This document shows, piece by piece, positions 45,301 to 57,300 of a DNA stretch of 64,000 nt. A model generated the notes under the pieces. The model saw only the letters and a list, made by a program, of their open reading frames with translations, was not told the DNA's origin and searched no databases. The translations under genes were made by a program, and so were the position numbers. Position 1 is the first letter of the stretch. Every line of letters begins with the position of its first letter. The DNA comes from Prunella strophiata (taxonomy: Eukaryota; Chordata; Aves; Passeriformes; Prunellidae): the NCBI GenBank assembly GCA_036583965.1, contig JAZBQD010000019.1, positions 15,267,585 to 15,331,584 of the forward strand, read 5' to 3'.

Positions 45301-48300
45301 AATTTCAACAATTATGTGTTGGACTATCATTCATTAAAACAAGGCATCAATAGGTAATGAGAACTGGAAATCCATACATCTTTCTTACAATAGTGGAAAT
45401 AAAGCCATTTTCCCTCTACTATTAATTTAAATGTTTTCAGCAAACTCCTTAATTTACCAATTTCCCCAGCAATGAATTGGGATCAAAGCTAAGCTCAAAG
45501 GCTGAAACACAAGGATTCTCAGTGAGAGAATATGAAAACATTGAAGAGTTCCCTATATTGGTTTCTATATTCAGGAAAGTGTATTTTAATTTCTGGAATT
45601 CACTCCATACAGTTAATATTACCTATGCATTTGTACATTTTTTTAAATCTTACGAAAATAACTGAGTAGAATTTATATAAGCTGAATGGAAATATAAGAA
45701 GACATATGCTGTTACATCTGCATAAATTTCCAAGTAGTTTCATATTAAATTGAGCATTTCATTTAGATTTGTTCCACACAGATATTCCTCACCTACACCA
45801 GCAAACTACAGTTCTAAAGGTTTTCAGGCTCAAAAGGGGGAAGCTCCTTTCTCCCATTTTCTGTTTTCTAATACTATTGAAAAACTTCAAATAGTTTACA
45901 TTTACTACATAACTACAGTTACTACATTTGTTTATGTTTGAGGAACTAGATGATCCAAAAGTTTCTTCTAGCTTTTGCTCCTTACAATCTGATCTAGCAG
46001 TAATCTCTTGTAGACAAATGTCACACAACTTAAATAAAATAGTGTGTATATATGGGCTATATACAGAGGTTAGCAGGAACTGAACACCCTTGGCAAACTA
46101 AATAATTTCAATACATTTTCTCAAGTCTTTTTATTTTGGTTGAACAGCCTCAAATGTAAGCTTAAAGATGAAAACAAAATAAAATCATGTGAGCAGTAAC
46201 AAAGAACCATTGCACACTTACTTCAAAGAAGCTTATAGCCATGGTGTACCTGACAGGAACTTCGGGGTCATGACAAAGGCAGAAGAATATAGAATAAAGT
46301 TCTAAATGGAAGTTCTTTGGATCCACAAAAACAATCATGGCCTGTGGAAGGATAAAGTCCTATTTTAACTACAGAGCTAAAGGATGACACTAGCAGAGAT
46401 TATCAGATGAACTTGAGAGGTAACAGGTTGTTATTTTATGGAGGGGGTGTGGAGGTTTTGCTGGTCTTAGTTAAAACACAGGCACCAGACAAAATCCAGA
46501 GCTGAAAACTAAACTGAATTTATTTATCTTTCAGACATGCTGCAGGCTGGGGTTTTTTTTGAAGATAATGGTCTAAAACTATGAGATATAAAACTTCAGA
46601 TTTATAAATATTGTTTATGTTTCTGTACTCTAGCAAAAAACTGCAAATGGATACTTCAAAAACAAAGAACATTTTAGCAAGCAGCAAAGCAATAATCTGA
46701 ATTTCAATATGACTGTGTTTGTACATACCTTGGTTTTGCTCAAATAAACCAACAGATGTCTACCTACATACAGTGTGCTTGACTTTAAAAGGCAGAAGAA
46801 AAAATTAGCTGTCTACTGCTCTTGGTGCAAACATGTTTTCATTGAATACAAATGCAGAATGTCAAAATACAAAGTGGATTTAAAGACCTCACATAAAATT
46901 GAATAGATTTTCTGTACTCAGGCAGGAACATGACTAAAACATCAACCTGAACATTCAGTTTCAATCTCCAGCTCCCAAGAATGATGTGACATGCAGTGAA
47001 TGTGAAAGTGAAGATTCAAGCGGTTTGCAAGTGGGGACTGTTTCACAGACCTTCTCCCAAATCCTTTGTGCTAAGCATTTGGAGAAAATGTGTAGGAAGG
47101 AGTAAGACCAGCAAACTCTTAGAACACCATTTCCTTGGTCCAAATTTGCCAATAATTTTCTGAGGCTCTGCAAAGAGTAGTATTTCCTGCTAACTCTTTT
47201 GCACAACTGAAACTTTGCAGGGAATGAGCTAAAATCCAGCTACTAATGAACAATTTGGGAATAACTCCTCTATCACTTGTATAGCCCTATTTAGTGAACT
47301 ACATGCATAACACAAATTAATAGTAAACCTTAAATTAATATTACTTACTGGAAAATTGTAAGCACAGTTCTTCCTCACTGAAATATACTTCTTTTCCTGT
47401 TCCAGAGTTTGCAGATGTAGTTGATTATCATTAAGCCCATTTTCCTGCTGTAAACCCAGTGTGGAAAGCTTCTTATAAAACTCCAAAAACCGCAAGTGCT
47501 GTTCAGGAGTAAAAATGCCTCAAAAAAAGAAAAAAAAAAAACAAACCAAACAAAACAACAAACTTTCCTCATTACAAATGCTATTAGTAATGTACCCAAA
47601 CAAATCTCACTTTAAAACCCTATCAAATATCTTGATTTTATCCCTCCTCTTCCTCCTACCCCCCTTGAATCTAGCAGAGTTTAATCACTACACACATGTA
47701 CTCAGAACAAACTGGAATGTAACTAGCAAGAAGAATTAAAAACTACAAGTGCATTAGTAATAGGAGAATAACCAAGAAAAGGCTCAATTTTCTGTTCCAG
47801 AGAGTAACGAAAGCTATCATTTATTGGTATCAAGAAGGCTGAAATGCTTAATAATTTTATTTTCTTTTTCAAATTCCACTAGTATCATCAGGCTGAAAAC
47901 AATTAATAACTCCGACAAAGATTCAAGCTTTAAGTAGAGAAGCAACAAGTCAGTGGATCTTAAACAAGAGGTTTTCAGAATGTGCAGATGTGCTTCATTC
48001 CAGTACTCAAAATACTTCCTTACTAGTTTTTGAAATCTTAAATAAGTCAAATAACAGAACAAAAAAAGGGCTGAAGTGGTACTTATATTTAATAACTGGA
48101 GGGGAAAAGGACAAGCCATATAATTAGGTAAATCAGGTTACTTTCACTATTTGAAAAAATTGAAAGAAAAAAATAAATAAAAAAATCTATTACTATATAC
48201 CAACGTACACACACACACACACACACACACTCTCTCACACTCATCCCCCCAAAAAATAGCAGTAGCCAACATGTATGGGATAACAGGACCTGTGAAACAA

Positions 48301-51300
48301 AAGAGGTAATAAGGGTCATGACTTTCACAACAAGGGAACAGGAATGATAGATCAAAAACTATGAAGGTGCTCCAAAACTGCTTGGAAAAACAAGTAAGAG
48401 AAAACTACCCATATACTAGTGACAAGATAGGCAACTGTATAAAGTAAGTTCTATCCTAGATGTGGTACTATTCAGTATTTTCATTGATCTTTTGAATGCC
48501 ATTCAAGAGACTTTATTTATTCAGCATTCTGAAAGCATCAACCAAGGACAGAGACTGCTTATTCTTCAGAAAGACAGAGTTTAAAATGATCATCAGTAAC
48601 TGAACATATGGTCTTAAAACTTTGGACTATTATTCCATTAGAACAGCAGTAAGGTACCATGCTTAGCCTAATCTGCATCACCTGTGCAAGGCCAGGAAGA
48701 GAAAGACTAACTAGCTGCTGGATTTTTTTAAAAAGGCAATTTTTCACACTGAAAAGTGTGAACAGCAATATATATGACAAGACATGTGAAGTAACCCTTT
48801 CACTTCATTCAACTGTCCTAAGGCATAACACTTCAAGAAAAATATGAACTTGTCAGACGGAGTTCAGAGGTGAAGAAAGATCAGGAGTTAGTCATTCAAC
48901 CTAGAGAAAAGAAGACTGGAAAACCATGATAAACACAGGATGGACTGTCCTAGCTCTCTGTTTCTGAAAATAACATTTTGACACTGTGGAACAGCCATTT
49001 CAAGTAATCTTTAGTGAAGCAATGGTCACTTTGATCGTCTCTAGCATAATCATGAAGGTTCACTTTAATGAGCTCTAGGAAAGATCAAAGGTTTTAAGAG
49101 TCTAGGGGAAAATTATAATGTAAAGCCATGATTCTGTGCTGTCCCTCCACAGGTAATATACTTCTATACACAGGTAATATATGCTATGCAGAACTATCAA
49201 GTAAAGTTGTGCTGTGCTCAAGTGAAAATTCAAGCACAGATTATGGGTATAAAATTTATGAGTACAGATTTGGCCTCAGCTACAGCTGGGGAATCCACAT
49301 AGCATCTCCTTTCTCCCCTGAAGTTCCTTATGGACCACACTCTGCAATGTGCCTTAAAAAGGAGATCAAGCACAGAAAAGAACAAAGTTAACATCATAAT
49401 GTTTTCAAAGGTTTCTAGTTTCAAAAATTCAATCATCCAAATCACAAGCTCCAAAATACCCAAAAAATCAGTCAAACCAATAAAGATGAAACACCATGTT
49501 TCCATCTTTGACCCTGTCAAAACAAAACAAAAATAACAATAAACAATATGCAGATGGTCACCCTAAGAGGAAATTGCCAAAATCTAACTAACTACCATTT
49601 CATTTCTCCCCCCATTCCAAGGGGTTCAAATTCTCCAATCTTCTCTCATGTTTAAGATTTTTAAAAAGAAATTAAATCATACCATATAATCCATTACACA
49701 GTTTCCCTAAATGGAAAGATAAAGAAACTAGGATAGATTCATCTGTTTTGAAGGATTTTTCACAGAATGATTTCACTAATGGGAGAACAGTTTGACTCCG
49801 ATCATCTGAAAAACAAAAGAAATTTTTAGAGTTAGCCATTTGTCAACATTTTAAAAAGAGCACAGAGACTGAACTTCTGTAATAAATTGAGAAAAATTTC
49901 ATTTAACATTCTCAGGATTACTTCTGGCAGGCACTCACTGAAGGTACAAAACAAGAGGTAGAGAGAATGATCCTAAATTTAGTACCTTTCCTCTTATGTT
50001 CATTTTTTGTTTGTTGCTAGTGAAAAGGCATCCCCCGGTAAAGGATGAGGCAGAGAATAAATAAACAGTGACTACCTTCTCCATTTACCAAGAATATATA
50101 GAGAGAAAGAATACTGCAGTACTCCTACAACAAGATTTCCTGCAATAGTAGGAATACAGGGAAATCAAGAGTGAACATGACTGAGACAGTAAATAGAAAA
50201 ATCAAGATATTCTGCAAGCTAATTTTTTAAACCTACTGAAAAGTGTTTCAAAATCTTTTGGTATACAATAAATTCACAGAGAAACAAAATAATTAAGGAC
50301 ACAGGAAAGAAATTAAATAATTTAGGAACTAAAGCCAAATCCAAGCACTCTGTGTCCTTATAAAATAAATGAGCAAATGTGTGAAGGAATTTTTATCTTT
50401 GGACTTATTTTAAATGAAATCATTGTATTAAAATGTTTGAGTTTTAAAGGGATAATGATTTTTTAATCGTAGATCAACAGCAAAATTCAGCAAATAATTC
50501 TGGCTGAACAAAGTTAGATTGGCCTGAAGAAATATTTTGATATTGTGGAGAGAAACTCTAGAATGCAATTTTGGGTCATCTACCTCCGAAAGTGCTCATT
50601 TTCTAGTTCAGCCACGAAAGCACAACCCACGCAAACCCACCTTCTAGAAACATTCCTTAAAAACCTGTAAATAACCTCTGATTGCTTTCTATAAGCCTCT
50701 TACAGTTACTCAAAGCAGTAGTTACAGCAGGGGGTGGGGGAGGAGGAGTGAAGAGTGAGAGGTGCAAAGAGAGGCACAAACTTGATAGCATCAATACAGA
50801 GGTTTAAGAATTGGAAAATTAACCTACTATCATACTTACTGATATAAACATTCACTGCTAAAAAGTCCATTTACAGTATTCTCCCCAAAATTATACTATT
50901 TTTTTCTTTTCCTTATATCCACTCCTCTATATGGCTTAGATACAACCATGTATTGTAGTAATTCATCACCAAGTTGCTGTACAGTACATTTTTGTTGAGC
51001 TAACACTTTATATTCTGTGTACTGACAGCACAGTAGTAATGTAGTCATAGTGATAGCACTACATTAATTAATTAAATACTAGCAACACAATACTCCCATA
51101 ATTTATGCAGTAATTTTACTCATTCCATTTAGGAGTATTGCATTAGAAACTTGGAATATGATATTGATTTCATGGACAACTAGCTCACCTCCCTTAAAAC
51201 TTTCTGCATATAAAGCAGAGAAAGATAGACATCATTTCATGCAAGACATGAAATATAAAGAAATACGAAGGACAAAGCAATGAACAAAATAAAATCAGAA

Positions 51301-54300
51301 ATGTCTGAATAATGCAGCTGGAACAAAAAGCATTTAAACACAATTATAAGATGCACTAGAGCACTAGGAATTGGGCTAGGAAGCCTAAATGAGATTCTCA
51401 CCTGCATCAAACATATCGAGCAGGTTCACCAAGGTCTCAAAAGCCGCCAGGCGTACACCGCTGCCCTCATCTCTTGCCAGCTCCACTAACTCAGGAAGCA
51501 CCACAGTTTTTGTTAGTTCTGTCCTGCAACATGAAGCAAGCAGTCAAAAGAAAACTTGCAATGAAACAGTACTGCCACTGCAAAACAGAATTCTGCCTTG
51601 AAATACTCATTTACATATTTTTTGGGTAGTCAAGAAGAAAAAACGGACGAAGTTCTAAGGAAATTAAAGTTAAATAAAAAACCTCCAGTCAATCCTCATG
51701 ACTTCTCTTCTTTGTCAACCAAGGAAACATGCAAACTTTAAATGCAGAACTTCATCATTAAAAAAGCATTCAAATTAGCTCAAAATAAATTAGAGAAAAT
51801 GTAGTCTGAAAAAAATCAAAGGACTCCAGCTATTTCACTGTATCACTAAGAAAATTCTTATGATCAAATATGCTCAATATGATGGTCCAAAGTCAAAATT
51901 TAATAAGTATGAGCCATGTTGGATTGAAGTGTCTGGAAAGTTTTATAGATTAAAGATGAGCCTTCTTTACAGAGAACATCTACTGCTCAGAGAAAATGCC
52001 ATTTCCCAACTAGTCTAAACACTGGCTTTTGGCCTTGGTTTAAAGTAGTAAAGAAAGGGTTCTGCTTGTTCTTTTTTTGCCTTGGTATGTACTGACCTAT
52101 TAACATACTGCTAATACTTAACTCCAGGATGCTGAAATAAAAATGCTCCAAACTTTCCTTCCAATCAGACTAAAGCAGTAACAGCTGCCTCTTTTGTAAA
52201 TCAATATAAACAATAATCCTTTCAAATGTTTATAATCAGCATCAAAGTGATTTGCACCTTACAGAGTTTATTACACCTACCTGAGGTGTTAACAGTATTC
52301 TTAACAGTAACAAGCAAAAGATTAAACATTCAAATAAAATTACCAGAAAATGACAGATCATTTAGTGGCAATAACACTAACTAGTAAAAATAAGTATTTG
52401 GACTGTTGTCACATTATACCTTCAACATTTACCTGAAAATTTGCTCACGTCTGTTTAGTTATTTTTTGTTTACCTACTACCTATTCATCCTCAACATGAC
52501 ACACTGGAATAGCTTCCATACTGAAAGCACAAAATGTTCAGCATTTCTCATGAGATTAAATCATCTAAAGCATTGAGAAGAAATTAAGCAAAAACTTCAG
52601 AGATAGAACAGTCTATACAAATACATTAATGCTAAAAGGAAAAGTTGGTGAGGAAAGGATCAAAGAAAAATACACAGGACAGATCACTAATTGATAACAA
52701 TGTATTTATCTCTTAGAATCCTCACTATTCTAAGGTGGGGTAAATTACCAGTAATGCTGTCATTTGCTACTGCATAATAACTGTGATTTTTTAAACTTTC
52801 AACTCCCAGGTAGAATAAGTGAAATTTAGTTCATTTTAAAGACACTAAACAGAATTTAGAAAATTTCCTTTCCAGTATAGTTACTTATTAGTATGATATC
52901 TAATTCATCTCTGCTGTCTAGCACTGGGTAAGGAATATTACTTGTTAAATTTTCAGTTCTGTAGAAGTTACTGCTTTTTTTCCTCCCTAACAAAATAATA
53001 GGTTGAAAGACCTCAAATTTTAAAATACTTGTTCACTCAGAGACTAATCTGGTATATAATTAACATTTTCTTTTATTAAGTTCCAGACTTTTTCAATCCT
53101 ATGTGTGAATATTGAAGGCCTTCAAGCTTCAAGTAGAAGTTGATACTGAGCTGAAATTTGCTTACAAAAACATTCTTTCTCAAAAAATGGCACAGTAATT
53201 ATTAAAACTGCTAATACTTGTCAGAATTTTTAAATAAGAAACCACCAATGGATAATTGAGATCATTTCAAGAAGCTATAGATAAAGTCATTATTTAAAAA
53301 ATCTGCTGGGTTTATGGTTCAGCAATTTTACTATAAAAGAGAAAGAAAAATCTTAAAGTGGAAAAGAGAACAACTGCCAACAGCCAATTACTAAGAACAC
53401 ATCTGTACATTCCAAATTCATTATTGAGTATGCATGAATTCAGCAATTTTAAAAGGAGTGTTTAGGTTAACATTTTAGAGAAATATTTTGCATTTAAGAT
53501 CAGTCAGGCAGATTGCACTCACCCTACTCCTCGAGCTACATGTTCCAGCTGCCGACACATGCAAGTTCTAACTTCATACTCCACATCCTGGCACAGTGAT
53601 TTTACCAATGGAAGAACCTCTCTTTTAACACTAAAAATGTGAACATTTTTTATTAATATATAGAATGAGAATATATAACATCTATTGAGTAGTACTGATC
53701 TTTACTCATGTATTATTTGTTTATCCCATATATTACTAATTTATCACATACAGTAAAGAATTTTTCTGATAATCAGCAATTAGAAAAGAATATTGTACAC
53801 TGGATGCAAATATTTCAATATTTGCATATTTACTGTCATTATAATTTGCTCATATTCATCTATTATTTCTTATAAATGACAAAAATAGTAGGTAGGCTAC
53901 TTTAATAGGATGCTGATCTCATTTAATAACTTCTAATCTTCAGTACAATTTCTGAACAGCCACTGAAAGAATAAAAAGATTACATAAATGGAAATGCAAA
54001 TCACAATTAAATGTCTGTAATACCTCATCTTTGATATGCAGGTATCACCCAAGACATAATTAGGAAGAAAGGAGAAAAAGAATTTAAGATTAAAAGCTTG
54101 AATATTGCAATGCCTTCAGGCAAGTAGACCAAGTATTCATGTAAATCAATGGCAGACACCAAATAAAAATTTTGATTCCTATTTCAGTAAAAACACATAT
54201 TACAACTTGGCAGAATCAGCCATTGTATTTCCTTTCACTGCCCAAGGTTCTTTCATAATTATTCATAAAATATCTCTATAAAAATCCTTATGTTATTGCA

Positions 54301-57300
54301 AAACACAAGATAAATAGTATGTAGACACTGACAAGCAAATTTTTAAGCCAGCTTGCACAGCCTCCATTCATTTCAGTGAAAATTAATTTACTTCTTACAG
54401 AAAAATTTAGCCTCTAGTTTCAAAAACTGTACAGTCTTGGAAATTTGGTGGTTTAGAATACACTCAATTAGGGGCTGCATAAAAAGAAAAAAAGACTTTT
54501 TAACTTGGAACCTTGGAGGGTAGAAAAAGTAATGTGCCACGACAAGAACAGGATTTAAAATAACCCAGGAGTAACATCAAATACAAAGTTTTTAATTATA
54601 GTATAAATTTTATGAGGAAAAGCTTTGCCATTCTGTAGAAGAAAGTGAAGATATGCTTATATATTGCCTGCTCCTGAGGATAGAAATGTCTTCTGGGCCA
54701 GCTCTCCTTTCAGGTCTCTGAACTGCATTCAAGAGCTCTCTACCAGAAGAGTAAGATATCCCAGAAAATTCCGAGTTATCTTCTTAAAATGTAGTGGCTG
54801 TGCAGAAAAGGTGCTAAGACCTGTTCACTAAAATGTGGGGATTCCTGCTTCTGAAGAGCAAGGAATCATGTTGAAGAAACACCACAAAAGATGTGATTAT
54901 TATGGCTACTAATTAACACTACTGTATTTCACATAAGATTCCAAGTAATCGATTAAGTCACTTATTTCCATGAGCATGTAACATCAAATAAATAAAAGCA
55001 ACTGCTATTCTGACAGAGTCCTAGAGATTTGGAACATAAAGATTTGGTAGCATTCTCAAAAAATACTACTGTACCATTTTCATTAACTTTTGAATGTGCA
55101 ACAAGTATAGTCTAAACAGTAAATGAAGATTTAGATAGCTTCCTTTTGGGTGCTTCTAGCTCTTTTTATTGAAGAAGAAAAAACATAATCTAAAGAAATT
55201 TATTCCTAAATGTCTTGTCATATTGTCCTGTTGTTCTTCTATTCTGTTAAGCTGAATTCTTACATTTTGGGGCGGATCAAAATCATTACTAGAGTGAGTT
55301 TCCTCAACTTGACAGTTTCTGGGCATATAGTGGCCCGTGGTGGATTTCTGTTGTGATTCAAAGTCATGTTGAGCTGGATTGCCCAGATAGCAAACACATT
55401 TGGGGAAGTGGTCCTGCTATCACAGGCCTGGGTAAACTGACCAAGGAATGTACCACACCAACTGCTTTGGGCAGATGAGTGACTCAGATTTACTTTCATT
55501 ATTGCACCCTCTTCTGTCCAGGCTCACAGACACTGAATCTAAGGGCTGGATAATATCAGGGAACAGCAGTAGCTCCTCATATATCTACATTTTAATTAGG
55601 GATAGAAAAAAACAGATCTACATGCTAAATTTGGTTACATAATAAAAAGTTAGGATTGGAATTCCTCCTCCTATGACAAGAAACTCAAAGGAGATGAAGT
55701 TGTTTTGTGCCTGTAAGTTTGCAGAGAAATCCACTGTGTGGCTTATTTTCTAGTAAGAAAAATAATATGGAAGAATGGCTTGAAAATGGTATCCATTCAA
55801 ATCTGTGAAAGAACATACAAACTCAAGTTATAAAATGATGAACATCAGCAAGTCTAAGCATGCCAGTTAAATAATGAAAAGGATCTGTGAAAAAAAAAAA
55901 AAAAGTTTAATTTTTGCAATAAAGTCTACTTTTGTTGTAGTAATTTTTGTCCACTAACAAAAAAATACTGGTTTACACTGTAGAATGAAAATTTATTGAC
56001 AGTCTACTTACATATGAGCTTCAAATTTGTTAGCTACTTTTCCCATGATTTTACAACTAACTAAGCGGGACTGAAGGGTTTGAGAAAGCTGTGCTTTGGA
56101 AACAAGTGGATTCAGGATCTACATGGAAAAAAAAAAAAAAAAGACAAAATATGAGTGGAAAAATTGTGACCATCAAATAAAGTATTCCTCCTCTTAAAAA
56201 AAAATCTATAAAAACATATCCCAAATGTCATTAACCTTTTCCCTGAATTAATCAGTACTAACAATAATGGCACCTATGCACATTAATAGTCAATTTTGTT
56301 TAAATGACATCTTTAAAATTACATTGCAATTAGATTTTGGAGGTGACTAGAATAATTTCTTTGTGTTTCTTCCAACCTTATTTTTTTTCCCTTTAGAAGC
56401 TGAATTTTTAAACAGTTCTGGATTTTACTCTTATTTTAATAAGAATTTTTATACTACACAAACAATCATATATTTAAATCTCCATATTGTTTTAAATTAC
56501 AAATACAGTCAATATGTCTGTTGCAAAGCTGTTAAACTTAACAAAATATTTAAAAGTGAATAAATTATCTGACTAAAGGAGACTGGCATTATAACTTAGT
56601 GACAGATTTTCTTCTTCTTTCTTGAGCTACACAGTGAAAAATTAAGAGTGTTTGCAGTGCATTAGAGTTTTGGTACACCAAGAACTACTGAAATACACTA
56701 AGGAATGGATCTCCAGCATTCAGTTCCATTTAGCAGATATTGGAATTTTAGTCCAATAGTAAACAAAATGTAGTTTTTTCATGAAGACAGAGTGAGAGAC
56801 TACCCGGCAAACCAAAACAGGATGCAGGAAAACATGTTACTGAGGATACAAAGTGCAGTGGAAGTGTTACAGTGGAGTGTAAATAAGTGTTGACTTTATT
56901 TGCTGAAGAACACTACTTTTTTTAAGGTGACCTTCCTCTCTTGCCTTTTTGCCCATTTGTCTGTTACAGCGTGTTCCACAACCACTACCATTTTCACAAG
57001 TATAGAACTGCCACAAATCTGACTGAGGAGAATAAAACTTGCAGGGAAATGCAATTTTAAAATCTTAATATTTTTTTTGTTAGCATGAGAGATTAGTATT
57101 ACCTCATGTCTGACAGTTTCTTTTGGTAAAGCTTCTATTACAGCAAGAAGAGTTTCTAACCATGCATTGCTGACACCTGTTAAAAAGATATGAGTTATAT
57201 GTGATGATATATTGTACACACAACAACTAAACCAAAACATATATCAGTTTAACAAAATTTGCTCTAACTTTTTGCACACATCTTCAAGAAGCTATGAATC